From: Bog-756 sp963738545
Lineage (GTDB): Bacteria; Actinomycetota; Acidimicrobiia; Acidimicrobiales; RAAP-2
Assembly (NCBI GenBank): GCA_963738545.1
Contig: CAVTXA010000002.1
Span: 372,001-436,000, forward strand
Length of the DNA: 64,000 nucleotides
Direction of reading: 5' to 3'
The notes beneath the pieces were generated by a model that was not told the origin of the DNA, did no database searches, and saw only the letters and a program-made list of their open reading frames with translations. The position numbers and the translations under genes were made by a program. Below, piece after piece: positions 1-8,078 of the stretch; positions within the stretch are counted from its first letter, which is position 1, and every line of letters begins with the position of its first letter.

Positions 1-1
1 G

Positions 2-1159
2 GCCACCGACGTCCCCCGGGATCTCGATCGGGCCGCGATCCGGGCCGGCCTCGAGGGTGGGGTGCCCCAACGCGTGGGTCCGGCCGTCGTGCTCGGTGAC
101 GCCGGATTCGCCGACGACGTCTGCCCCCCCGGGGCGCTGGTGGCGGTGCCCGACGGCCGGGGTGGCTACGTGGTGGCCGAGTCGGTCGCCGAGGCCAGGG
201 CGGGCAGGGTCCAGGGTCGCAGCACCAGCCTTCCCCTCCGCCACCCGCTCGAGCTTCCCGAGGGCGCCTGGGACCTGACCTTGCGCACCACCTGGGTCGA
301 ACCGGGGTACGTCGAGCCGGACGCCTCGTGGTGTCGTCCCGGCCAGCAGCCGGCCTCCCCGTACGGGAACGGCGGGGCGTTCGGCGGCAAGGTGGACTCG
401 CCGGTGACCGGGGACGCCCGTCGCCTGGCCGATGCGCACGGTCGCCCGGTGCGGGTCCTCTGGTCGCGTGAGGACGTGGTGCGCATGGGGCCCAAGCGCC
501 CACCCGTGGCCGGAGGGATCGACGGGTCGGGCGCCGGGCTCCTGCGAGTCGGGGTTCCTCCCGACGGCCCGGACGAGGCCGCGTGGGCCGCCATCACCGC
601 CACGGTGGCCACGGTCGCTCCCGGCCTGGCCCTCGAACCGGTCCCATTGGCCGGGCCTCCCATCGGATGCTCACTCCGGGGCGCGGTCTGGGCAGAGGCC
701 GCGGTCCTCGCCACCGCCGCCCGGGCCCTCCGAACCCTGGGGCCCGGGGCTCACCGGGATGCCGAGGTGGAGGTGGTCGGACCATCCGGTGGCCGGGCGA
801 CGGCCCGCTGCCTCCCCGACGACTCGTTCGAGCTGGTGGTCGACGCCGGGGAGGTCCTCGACCACGTCGTCCTCCGCTCCTACTGCATCGGTGCGGCCCA
901 CCAGGCGCTGGGTTGGGTCCGATCCGAGGGCATCGCCGTTGACGACGACGGTACCGTCCGGGACCTGACGGTGCGGTCGTTCGGCATCCTGCAGGCCCGG
1001 GCCATGCCCCGGATCGGCGTCACCATCGAGGCGGACCCGACCGGGCCGGCCGTCAACGGGTCCGATGCCGTGTTCTGCGCCGTGGCCGCGGCCCGGTGGC
1101 TGGCCGACGGGTTGGTGGGGTCCTGGCCGACCCAACGCGCCGGCGCCGCCCGGCCCTGA
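2..1159 (+). CDS. Xanthine dehydrogenase/aldehyde oxidase-like molybdopterin-binding protein, 5'-truncated
   Basis: The frame is open to the left window edge, so the true start lies outside; about 386 residues are visible. The family catalyses hydroxylation of purines or aldehydes at a molybdenum cofactor. The segment coded near 360-510 carries GNGGAFGGK followed by RPVRVLWSREDVVRMG, which resembles the Mo-cofactor-binding block of XdhA/CoxL proteins. The C-terminus (GAAHQALGWVRSEG, SFGILQARAMPRI) also resembles the family. Only about 220 residues follow the SRED block, shorter than usual, and I do not see the usual active-site GE glutamate motif, so it may be a degenerate or non-catalytic paralogue. 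The family call is moderately sure; the substrate is unknown. Confidence 0.6.
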   Translation, partial: ATDVPRDLDRAAIRAGLEGGVPQRVGPAVVLGDAGFADDVCPPGALVAVPDGRGGYVVAESVAEARAGRVQGRSTSLPLRHPLELPEGAWDLTLRTTWVEPGYVEPDASWCRPGQQPASPYGNGGAFGGKVDSPVTGDARRLADAHGRPVRVLWSREDVVRMGPKRPPVAGGIDGSGAGLLRVGVPPDGPDEAAWAAITATVATVAPGLALEPVPLAGPPIGCSLRGAVWAEAAVLATAARALRTLGPGAHRDAEVEVVGPSGGRATARCLPDDSFELVVDAGEVLDHVVLRSYCIGAAHQALGWVRSEGIAVDDDGTVRDLTVRSFGILQARAMPRIGVTIEADPTGPAVNGSDAVFCAVAAARWLADGLVGSWPTQRAGAARP

Positions 1160-1265
1160 CCGGCGGAGGGCCTCGCCGACCCACCCCTGGTGATGGGTAG
1201 GCTGACCCGTCGTCGAACCGACCCGTGCGGCCCCGGGTCGGACCCGTGCGCCAGAGGAGCGTCCC

Positions 1266-1634
1266 ATGAGCACCCCGATCGGCCCCTACTCACCCGTCGT
1301 CTCGGCCGGACCGTGGTTGATCACCTCCGGCCAGCTGGGCCTGGCCCCCGCGGTGGACGGCGAGCCGCCGAGACTTGTGGACGGGGGTGCGTCCGAACAG
1401 CTCGGCCAGGCCCTCACCAACGCCGGGCGCCTGTTGGCCGACCACGGGGCCGGGATCGACGACGTGATCAAGACCACGGTGTTCGTGACCGACATGTCCG
1501 GGTACGCCGCCGTCAACGAGGCCTACGTGGCCTACTTCGGAGACCACCGACCGGCGCGCTCGGTGGTGGGGGTGGCCGGACTCCCGATGGGGGCGGCCGT
1601 CGAGGTGGAGGTCTGGGCCTACCGAGCCCCGTGA
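1266..1634 (+). CDS. RidA family (YjgF/YER057c/UK114) protein
   Basis: A 122-residue protein of the usual RidA length. RidA enzymes hydrolyse reactive enamine/imine intermediates made by PLP enzymes, although many paralogues have other roles. The N-terminus PIGPYSPVVSAGPWLITSGQLG and the later DVIKTTVFVTDMSGYAAVNEAY and FGDHRPARSVVGVAGLPMGAAVEVE blocks are the family pattern. The canonical catalytic Arg near the C-terminus appears as RSVVGVAGLP, where RidA itself has RxxVxVxxLP. The ATG start has AGAGGAG at 1253-1259. A TAGGCT hexamer at 1198-1203 is a possible -10. It is transcribed convergently with the glnR-like gene, 16 nt from its end. Confidence 0.85.
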   Translation: MSTPIGPYSPVVSAGPWLITSGQLGLAPAVDGEPPRLVDGGASEQLGQALTNAGRLLADHGAGIDDVIKTTVFVTDMSGYAAVNEAYVAYFGDHRPARSVVGVAGLPMGAAVEVEVWAYRAP

Positions 1635-1650
1635 GTGGCCTCGGTCGCGG

Positions 1651-2340
1651 CTACGGCGTCCAGTTGGTCTGGCCGAAGCGGTAGCCGACCGAGCGGACCG
1701 TCTGGATCAGGTGGGCATGCTCCTCGCCCAACTTGGCCCGCAGCCGCCGGACGTGGACGTCGACGGTGCGGGCACCCCCGTAGTACTCGTAGCCCCAGAC
1801 CCGGCTGAGCAGGGTCTCGCGGGTGAACACCTTGCCCGGCCGTGCCGCCAGGAAGCGCAGGAGTTCGTACTCCATGTAGGTCAGGTCCAGCACCTTGCCC
1901 GACACGGCGGCCTGGTAGGTCTCGAGGTTGAGGACGAGCGGGCCGTGCTCGAGGAGATCGGGCCGGAGTCCGCGCCCGGTCCGCCAGAACAGGTGGGCCA
2001 GTCGGGCGCTCAGCTCGTCGGCGTTGATGGGCTCGAGGCACAGGTCGTCGAAGAGGTCCTCTCGCAGCTCGAGCTCGCCCAGTTGGTCCAGGGGCACCAC
2101 CACCATGACCGGGGCCAGTGGGACCTCCCGCTTACGGAGGTGCCGGCAGAGCAGGAACGCCCCCACCGGGTCCTCGCCACTGCAGATCACCGCACCCGAC
2201 CACCCGTCCTCGGGCTCGTCGATCTCGGCCGCCTCGGGCTTGTCGATGCCCCGCCAGGGGTAGCCGGATCGGTCGAGGACACCGGTCACCGACGCCGGGG
2301 GGACGGCTGGGAAGCACAACAGCGGTTCCACGGCGGTCAT
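1651..2340 (-). CDS. glnR: GlnR-like orphan OmpR-family response regulator
   Basis: A 229-residue protein with a degenerate receiver (about 1-125) and a C-terminal winged-helix DNA-binding domain (about 130-225). The DNA-binding part (GKVLDLTYMEYELLRFLA, VWGYEYYGGARTVDVHVRR, TVRSVGYRF) is very like actinobacterial GlnR, the global nitrogen regulator that controls glutamine synthetase genes. Where receivers normally end beta-3 with the phospho-acceptor Asp, this protein reads GAVICSGEDP, so the Asp seems replaced by Ser. It is the last gene of glnII-glnA-glnR on the minus strand, 38 nt after glnA, which supports the role. Start ATG with AAAGGGG just upstream. MtrA or another OmpR paralogue is the alternative. 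Confidence 0.75.
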   Translation of the reverse strand: MTAVEPLLCFPAVPPASVTGVLDRSGYPWRGIDKPEAAEIDEPEDGWSGAVICSGEDPVGAFLLCRHLRKREVPLAPVMVVVPLDQLGELELREDLFDDLCLEPINADELSARLAHLFWRTGRGLRPDLLEHGPLVLNLETYQAAVSGKVLDLTYMEYELLRFLAARPGKVFTRETLLSRVWGYEYYGGARTVDVHVRRLRAKLGEEHAHLIQTVRSVGYRFGQTNWTP

Positions 2341-2378
2341 CCCCTTTCATCGGGTTGCGGTCGGGTCGGTCGTTCGGG

Positions 2379-3743
2379 TTACAGCAGGGGAAAGTAGCGG
2401 TCCAACTCGAACTGGGTGACGTGGGACTTGTACTCGGCCCACTCGGCCCGCTTATTGCGGATGAACCACTCGAAGACGTGCTCGCCGAGGGTCGAGGCCA
2501 AGAGCTCCGAGGTCTCCATGAGACCGAGCGCCTCGTAGAGGCTGCCCGGCAGGTGGAGGATGCCCTTGTTGGCCAGTTCCTCGGGGCTGAGGGTGAACAG
2601 GTTGGCGTCGGCCTCGGGGGGCAGGTCGTAGCCCTTCTCGATGCCCTCCAGACCGGCGGCCAGCATCACCGCGAAGGCCAGATAGGGGTTGCAGGCGCTG
2701 TCCGGCGAGCGGTACTCGACCCGTGTGGACTCGAACTTGCCCGGCTTGACCACCGGCACCCGCACGAGCGCGGAGCGGTTGTTGCGGGCCCACGACACGT
2801 GGATGGGCGCCTCGTAGCCGGTCACCAGGCGCTTGTAGGAGTTGACCCACTGGTTGGTGACGGCGGTGATCTCGGGGGCATGGCGCAGGAGGCCGGCGAT
2901 GAAGCCCTCGGCCACCTCGGACAGTCCACCGGGCCGGTCGAGGTCGACGAAGGCGTTGGTGTCCCCCCGGAACAAGGACATGTGAGTGTGCATGCCGGAT
3001 CCCTGCACCCCGGCCAGCGGCTTGGGCATGAAGCTGGCGAACACACCCTGTTGGCGGGCCATCTCCTTGACCACCAGGCGGACGGTCATGACCGTGTCGG
3101 CCATGGTCAGCGCGTCGGTGTACCGGAGGTCGATCTCGTGCTGGCTGGGCGAGTCCTCGTGCTGGGCGTGCTCGACGGGGATGCCCATCTCCTCGAGGGT
3201 CAGCACCGTGCGTTGGCGGATGTCGCTGGCCCGGTCGGCCACGGTCAGTTCGAAGTACGAGCCGGAGTCGAGCGTCACCGGTGGCTTCGAGGGATCGCTG
3301 TCGGCGAAGTAGAAGAACTCGATCTCGGGAGCGGCGTAGAAGGTGAAGCCGAGGTCGTGGGCGCGGTCGAGCGTCCGACGCAGGACGTGACGGGGATCGC
3401 CCTGGAACGGTGAGCCGTCCAGGTCGACCACGTCGCAGAAGACCCGGGCCACCTGGGCCTCGGGTGCGTCCCCGTTGAGCCCGGCCTGGCCGTGACCGTG
3501 CCACGGGAGGAGTTGGAAGGTGTTGGCGTCCGGCCGGGCCAGCACGTCGCTCTCCTGCACCCGGCTGAACCCGTCGATGGCCGATCCGTCGAACGTCATG
3601 CCCTCGTCGAGGGCGTTCTCCAACTCGGCGGGGGTGATGCTGAAGGTCTTGGGGGTGCCCAGGACGTCGGTGAACCACAGCTGGACGAATCGAATCCCGC
3701 GCTCCTCCACCGTCCGGAGGACGTACTCCTCTTGACTCCTCAT
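2379..3743 (-). CDS. glnA: Type I glutamine synthetase
   Basis: A 454-residue GSI enzyme making glutamine from glutamate, ammonia and ATP in the cytosol. Visible family blocks are the N-terminal beta-grasp (RFVQLWFTDVLGTPK, MTFDGSAIDGFSR), the ATP/metal-binding KPLAGVQGSGMHTHMSLF, the NSYKRLVTGYEAP loop with R-N-R contacts, and the C-terminal EYRSPDSACNPYLAFAVML. The position equivalent to the adenylylation Tyr of GSI-beta (NLYDLP) reads NLFTLS near residue 383, so Tyr is Phe and adenylyl control is unlikely. This suits a GSI-alpha type enzyme. It lies between glnII and the glnR-like gene, all on the minus strand. Confidence 0.93.
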   Translation of the reverse strand: MRSQEEYVLRTVEERGIRFVQLWFTDVLGTPKTFSITPAELENALDEGMTFDGSAIDGFSRVQESDVLARPDANTFQLLPWHGHGQAGLNGDAPEAQVARVFCDVVDLDGSPFQGDPRHVLRRTLDRAHDLGFTFYAAPEIEFFYFADSDPSKPPVTLDSGSYFELTVADRASDIRQRTVLTLEEMGIPVEHAQHEDSPSQHEIDLRYTDALTMADTVMTVRLVVKEMARQQGVFASFMPKPLAGVQGSGMHTHMSLFRGDTNAFVDLDRPGGLSEVAEGFIAGLLRHAPEITAVTNQWVNSYKRLVTGYEAPIHVSWARNNRSALVRVPVVKPGKFESTRVEYRSPDSACNPYLAFAVMLAAGLEGIEKGYDLPPEADANLFTLSPEELANKGILHLPGSLYEALGLMETSELLASTLGEHVFEWFIRNKRAEWAEYKSHVTQFELDRYFPLL

Positions 3744-3851
3744 GGGGTCGGGTACCTCCGAGGTCGTCGGGGTCGTGGGGTGGGGGCCATCGGTTCTGAT
3801 GGAGTCATTGTCGCAGGTCGGAAGGAGGTGGGTCGAAGGAACGTCACGGTG

Positions 3852-3893
3852 AGCGAACAGTGCCGGGTCATCGGGGACCCGGCACTGTTCGCT
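3852..3893. terminator. Perfect 18-bp inverted repeat between glnII and glnA
   Basis: AGCGAACAGTGCCGGGTC at 3852-3869 is exactly complementary to 3876-3893, with a 6-nt loop (ATCGGG). It lies 70 nt after the glnII stop and 109 nt before the glnA start on the minus strand. There is no T tract on either side, so it could be an atypical terminator, an RNA-processing hairpin that separates glnII from glnA expression, or a protein-binding palindrome. Confidence 0.5.
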
Positions 3894-3962
3894 GAGGTTG
3901 GGTATGACCAGGAGTTCGAGGGCGTGCCGGGGGGGAGGGCAGCCCGCGGTCCCGGCCGATGC

Positions 3963-4973
3963 TCAGCCTCCCGCCGCGTCGCTGCAGACGGTCTCGGTGA
4001 TCACCGCGGTGACCTGGTAGGGATCCATGTTGGCGTTGGGCCGCCGGTCCTCCAGCCATCCCTTCTTGGCCTTGGCCACCGCCCAGGGGATGCGGATGGA
4101 GGCGCCCCGGTCCGAGGTGCCATAGCTGAACTTGGTGTAGTGGGCCGTCTCGTGGGCGCCGGTCAGGCGGCTCTCGATGCCCACGCCGTAGACGGCGATG
4201 TGCTCATCGATCCGCTTCCCGATGGCCTCACATCCGGCGATGATGGCGTCCCAGCCCCCGTCCTCGCGCATGGCCTTGGTGGAGAAGTTGGTGTGCGCCC
4301 CGGCACCGTTCCAGTCGCCCAGAATGGGCTTGGGCTCGAGGGTGGCGTACACCCCGAAATCCTCGGCGATGCGGAACAGCAGCCAGCGGGCCACCCACAG
4401 GTGGTCGGCCACGTCGAGGGGCGAGAGCACCCCGACCTGGAACTCCCACTGACCCATCATGACCTCGGCGTTGGTGCCCTCGATGCCGATGCCGGCGTCG
4501 ATGCACGCCGCCGTGTGGAGTTCGACGATCTCCCGGCCGGGCATCTTGTCGCCACCCACGCCGCAGTAGTACGGGCCCTGGGGGGCGGGATAGCCGACGG
4601 CCGGCCACCCGAGGGGCCGCCCGTCCTTGAAGAAGGTGTACTCCTGCTCGATGCCGAACATGGGCTCCTGGTCGCCGTACTTCTCGACCACGGCGCGGAG
4701 CTTGGACCGGGTGTTGGTGGGGTGAGGGGAGAAATCGGTCAGCTCGACCTCGCACATGACCAACTTGTCGTTGGGGCCGCGCAGGGGGTCGGGGACCACG
4801 AACACGGGCCGGAGGACACAGTCGGAGTCGTGGCCGAGGGCCTGATTGGTGCTCGAACCGTCGAAGCCCCAGATGCCGGGCTCCTCCCCGTCGGCGACGA
4901 CCTTGGTCTTGCTGCGGAGGAGCGGTGATGGCTCGGTTCCGTCGATCCAGATGTATTCAGCTTGATACGGCAC
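3963..4973 (-). CDS. glnII: Type II (eukaryote-like) glutamine synthetase
   Basis: A 336-residue GSII, the short decameric form found in eukaryotes and in some actinobacteria and rhizobia. Recognisable blocks are GIWGFDGSSTNQA, FGIEQEYTFF, NAEVMMGQWEFQVG, GDWNGAGAHTNFSTKAMR, the ETAHYTKFSYG region and GASIRIPW with the catalytic Arg. The start is GTG at 4973, because AAGGAG lies 4-9 nt upstream (4977-4982) and MPYQAEYIW matches GSII N-termini. It is first in glnII-glnA-glnR. Having GSI and GSII side by side suggests assimilation under different ammonium supply (inference). Confidence 0.93.
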   Translation of the reverse strand: MPYQAEYIWIDGTEPSPLLRSKTKVVADGEEPGIWGFDGSSTNQALGHDSDCVLRPVFVVPDPLRGPNDKLVMCEVELTDFSPHPTNTRSKLRAVVEKYGDQEPMFGIEQEYTFFKDGRPLGWPAVGYPAPQGPYYCGVGGDKMPGREIVELHTAACIDAGIGIEGTNAEVMMGQWEFQVGVLSPLDVADHLWVARWLLFRIAEDFGVYATLEPKPILGDWNGAGAHTNFSTKAMREDGGWDAIIAGCEAIGKRIDEHIAVYGVGIESRLTGAHETAHYTKFSYGTSDRGASIRIPWAVAKAKKGWLEDRRPNANMDPYQVTAVITETVCSDAAGG

Positions 4974-4984
4974 ATGTACTCCTT

Positions 4985-5012
4985 AACTACTCGATTGCAA
5001 CTACTCGATTGC
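4985..5012. repeat. 14-bp direct repeat in the glnII leader
   Basis: AACTACTCGATTGC occurs twice back to back (4985-4998, 4999-5012). It sits immediately upstream of the glnII ribosome-binding site on the minus strand. A third partial CTACT follows at 5015-5019. The position suits a regulator site or an mRNA leader element, but this is inferred from position only. Confidence 0.6.
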
Positions 5013-5383
5013 CCTACTGCAGGGCCCCCTCCGGGGCGCTGCTCGATGGCTCTACTTCGCCTGCGGTACGCCTCGATTGGCATGCGACGCAGGCCGGCCG
5101 TCCGACCGCCGGCCCGTTTCGCTTGCGGTGATCCTGAGCCCCACCCCCAATCTCCTTTCCCCGACGATCCCACAACGGCGGTGCCGGCAACGTGGCCCGA
5201 CCATGGCCTGCGGTCCGGACAAGGACACGCCGACGTGGTGCTCGAAGAGCCAGATCACTATCCCAGGGGGCCATTTCTGCCCCGTTTCCCAATTGTGAAC
5301 GCAGTATGAACAACCTTGTGGGCTCCCTCGACCTGAGGCCCGAGCGGCGAGGGAGCGGGGAAAAGGCCAGGCAGCAGGCCCGA
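5013..5383. other. Intergenic region between divergent glnII and nadE
   Basis: About 420 bp separate the two divergent genes. I see no convincing reading frame: the candidates lack family resemblance and conflict with one another. The region must hold both promoters. GTGAAC and ATGAAC spaced 11 bp apart near 5295-5311 loosely recall GlnR half-sites, but they do not fit the consensus well. Base composition is less GC-rich near 5240-5320, as expected for a regulatory stretch. Confidence 0.4.
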
Positions 5384-5389
5384 TAGGCT
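5384..5389 (+). promoter_or_regulatory. -10 hexamer TAGGCT of a leaderless nadE promoter
   Basis: TAGGCT fits the TANNNT actinobacterial -10 and ends 6 nt before the nadE ATG at 5396. The predicted transcript would therefore begin at or next to the start codon. There is no Shine-Dalgarno sequence upstream of nadE. Confidence 0.55.
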
Positions 5390-5395
5390 GGAACG

Positions 5396-7213
5396 ATGCT
5401 CCGTCGAGTGCGTGTGGCCGCATGCCAGATCAACACGGTGGTCGGCGACCTGGACGGGAACGCGGAGCGCATCCTGGCGGCCCTGGCCGAAGCCGAGTCG
5501 GGGGGGGCCGACCTGGCCGTCTTCCCCGAGCTGACCGTCACCGGCTATCCGCCCGAGGACCTCCTGAGCCGTCCGGCCTTCGTGGCTGACAACCTGGCCG
5601 TCTTCAACCGGATCGCCACCGCCAGTGGAGCGTGTGCGGCGGTCATTGGCTACGTGGACACCGACAGTGCCGGCCACCTCGTCAACGCCGCCGCCGTCTG
5701 CGCCGGGGGTGGCGTGCTCGGTCGCTACTTCAAGCGCCTGCTCCCGAACTACGGGGTCTTCGACGAGCAGCGCTGGTTCGTCCCCGGCCAAGGCCCTCCG
5801 GGGCGGTACGTGGTGGCCGGTGTGCCGGTCGGGACATCGATCTGCGAGGACATGTGGTTCCCGGGGGGACCCATGGCCGAACAGGCCGGGGCCGGCGCCA
5901 ACCTCCTGGTCAATCTCAACGCCTCCCCTTACTCGCGCGGCCGGCGCCAGGAGCGCCTGGCCGTGCTGGGGGAGAGGGTGGCCGAGACGGGCTGCCCCGT
6001 GGTCTACGTGAACCAGGTCGGCGGCCAGGACGAGTTGGTGTTCGACGGGGCTTCCGTGGTCATGGGAGCCGACGGCGCACTGCTGGCCTCGGCGTCGCAG
6101 TTCGCCGAGGAGGTCCTGCTGGTCGACCTGGACGTCGAGGTGGACGAGACCGCCGACGGGACAGGTGCCGTCTTGGTGAGCGCCGCGCCCCGCTCGTCGG
6201 CCGCGGCAGGGAAGGTCGGACACATGGCGCCGCTGCTCGACCCCGAGGCCGAGGTGTACGAGGCACTGGTAGTCGGCACCCGTGACTACGTGGCCAAGAA
6301 CGGGTTCTCCGACGCGGTGATCGGCCTGTCGGGGGGTATCGACTCGTCGCTGGTGGCGGCCATCGCCGTCGACGCCCTCGGTCCTGAGCACGTGCACGGG
6401 GTGACCATGCCGTCGCGCTACTCCAGCGAGGGATCGGTCGGGGACGCCGTCACCCTGGCCGAGAACCTGGGCATCGACATCGCCACGGTGGCCATCGAGC
6501 CCGCACACGGGGCGTTGGCGGCATCGCTGCACCCACTGCTCGGCGGCGATCCTGTCGGCCTGACCGACGAGAATCTCCAGTCTCGGATCCGTGGCGTGCT
6601 GCTGATGGCCCTGTCCAACGCGCAGGGGTGGATCGTCCTGACCACCGGCAACAAGAGCGAGATGGCGACGGGGTACTCGACCCTGTACGGGGACTCGGCC
6701 GGCGGCTTCGCCGTGATCAAGGACGTCCCCAAATTGCTCGTCTACGCGCTGTGTCGCTACCGCAACGCGCGGGCCGGCTTCGCCCTCATCCCCGACCCGG
6801 TGCTGACGAAGGCTCCGTCGGCCGAGCTGCGACCGGACCAGCGGGACGACGAGTCCCTGCCGCCCTACGAGGTGCTGGATCCGGTGGTGGCGGGCTACGT
6901 CGAAGGCGACCGCTCCGCAGACGACCTGATCGCCTCGGGCTTCGACGCCGCCGCCGTGGAACGGGTTGTGGGCCTGGTGGACCGGGCCGAGTACAAGCGG
7001 CGCCAGATGCCCCCGGGGGTCCGGATCTCGGGCAAGGCTTTCGGTAAGGATCGTCGTATGCCCATCACCAACCACTACCGGTCGAGGGTCGCGTCCGGAG
7101 GCGGGTCGAGCGACGCCGGCCCGCAGGGCGGGGCGGCCACGGCACCGGCCGGGAACGCCGTCCCGGTGGCGGCGGCCGACGGTCTCGAGGGGGAGGCCTC
7201 GGCGGTTGTCTGA
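5396..7213 (+). CDS. nadE: Glutamine-dependent NAD+ synthetase
   Basis: A 605-residue two-domain enzyme converting nicotinate adenine dinucleotide to NAD+, using ammonia released from glutamine. The N-terminal nitrilase-type glutaminase (about 1-260) shows FPELTVTGYPPEDLL (catalytic Glu), KRLLPNYGVFDEQRWF (Lys) and GTSICEDMWF (Cys). The C-terminal synthetase has the PP-loop IGLSGGIDSSLVAAIA, TTGNKSEMATGYSTLYGD and the C-terminal RISGKAFGKDRRMPITN block. Its last codons overlap the next gene. With nadB and nadC near 36-38 kb, the window holds most of the de novo NAD route. Confidence 0.97.
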   Translation: MLRRVRVAACQINTVVGDLDGNAERILAALAEAESGGADLAVFPELTVTGYPPEDLLSRPAFVADNLAVFNRIATASGACAAVIGYVDTDSAGHLVNAAAVCAGGGVLGRYFKRLLPNYGVFDEQRWFVPGQGPPGRYVVAGVPVGTSICEDMWFPGGPMAEQAGAGANLLVNLNASPYSRGRRQERLAVLGERVAETGCPVVYVNQVGGQDELVFDGASVVMGADGALLASASQFAEEVLLVDLDVEVDETADGTGAVLVSAAPRSSAAAGKVGHMAPLLDPEAEVYEALVVGTRDYVAKNGFSDAVIGLSGGIDSSLVAAIAVDALGPEHVHGVTMPSRYSSEGSVGDAVTLAENLGIDIATVAIEPAHGALAASLHPLLGGDPVGLTDENLQSRIRGVLLMALSNAQGWIVLTTGNKSEMATGYSTLYGDSAGGFAVIKDVPKLLVYALCRYRNARAGFALIPDPVLTKAPSAELRPDQRDDESLPPYEVLDPVVAGYVEGDRSADDLIASGFDAAAVERVVGLVDRAEYKRRQMPPGVRISGKAFGKDRRMPITNHYRSRVASGGGSSDAGPQGGAATAPAGNAVPVAAADGLEGEASAVV

Positions 7214-7919
7214 TCTCGACCGTCCGCCCAACAGCCGCCCGGGACCGGTCGGGCCCTGGGCCTCCGCTCCGTTGCCCGGGGTGGCCCCCCTCGGGCTCGA
7301 CGCCTCCGCGGCACTGGTGGGCGAGTACCGCTGGATCGAGCACGCCCTGTATCGCCTCCTCGGCCAGTGGGTCACCGACATGCCCATCGCCGCCGTGCAG
7401 GTGCACCTGGACGCCCAGAGCATGCGGCACGCCTGGCACGCCGAGCTGTTTGCCGAACGGCTGCCGGTCCTGGCCGGCGCCGACCCCGACGCATGGACCG
7501 TCCCCTCCCCACCGACCACCGCCCTGTTCGCCGCCCTGTCGGGTACGCACCCCCCGCCCTTCGGGGCGGCCTCGGTGCCCGTTGCTGTCGACGAGGGGGC
7601 CTTCGAGCACCCCGGGGCCCTGCCCAGGTTGGCCGCCCTCTATCGGGTGGTCCTTCCCCGCCTGGTCACGAGCTACGAACTCCATCTGCGGGTGGTCACC
7701 CCGATGACCGACGCCCCGGTGGCCCGGGCCCTCCGCCTGGTGCTGAACGATGAGATCGAGGACTGGCAGGCCGGCGAGCGCCTGGTGGAACGCCTGGTCA
7801 GCCGGCCCCACGACGTGGCTGCCGTGTACGAGTTCCTCCAGCGCCTCGAGGCGGTGGTGGTGGGGGCCGGGGCGACGTCGGGCCTGGTGGCGATTCCGGG
7901 GCCGACACCAGGGGACTGA
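7206..7919 (+). CDS. Ferritin-like all-helical protein of unknown function
   Basis: The frame extends further upstream inside nadE, but a TTG at 7206 overlaps the nadE stop by 8 nt and gives a 237-residue product; the start is uncertain. After a Pro-rich N-terminus the protein is helical, with E40-x4-E45-H46, H75-x2-H78-x-E80 (RHAWHAE), a later YELHLRVV and a DEIEDW helix. Alternating Glu and His-x2-His in four helices is the pattern of diiron ferritin-like proteins, so a four-helix metal-binding bundle is my inference. No specific family is recognised. Overlap with nadE suggests translational coupling. Confidence 0.55.
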   Translation: MSDLDRPPNSRPGPVGPWASAPLPGVAPLGLDASAALVGEYRWIEHALYRLLGQWVTDMPIAAVQVHLDAQSMRHAWHAELFAERLPVLAGADPDAWTVPSPPTTALFAALSGTHPPPFGAASVPVAVDEGAFEHPGALPRLAALYRVVLPRLVTSYELHLRVVTPMTDAPVARALRLVLNDEIEDWQAGERLVERLVSRPHDVAAVYEFLQRLEAVVVGAGATSGLVAIPGPTPGD

Positions 7920-8078
7920 CCACGCTGAGCGCTGCTCCGGTGTCTCAAACCGACTGAAGGGGTTGACGCGTCCGGTAAACTTGGAGAGCAGCAATCGTTG
8001 CGCCCGAAAGAGCCAGACCCGATGTACTGACCACCGGTTGCGACCGAGGGGCACCAGGCGGGTTGGCCGTCCCCCACT

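Noticed and set aside
5295..5311. GTGAAC and ATGAAC half-sites as a GlnR box upstream of nadE/glnII
   Set aside because: They fit neither the spacing nor the sequence of the GTNAC-N6-GAAAC pattern well enough to call.
5258..7519. A 753-residue minus-strand frame
   Set aside because: It lies opposite nadE and the ferritin-like gene and is rich in Gly, Arg, His and Asp. Long antisense frames are expected at this GC content.
7963..7981. TTGACG with TAAACT as a sigma-factor promoter
   Set aside because: The two hexamers are only 7 bp apart, so they cannot serve as -35 and -10 of one promoter.
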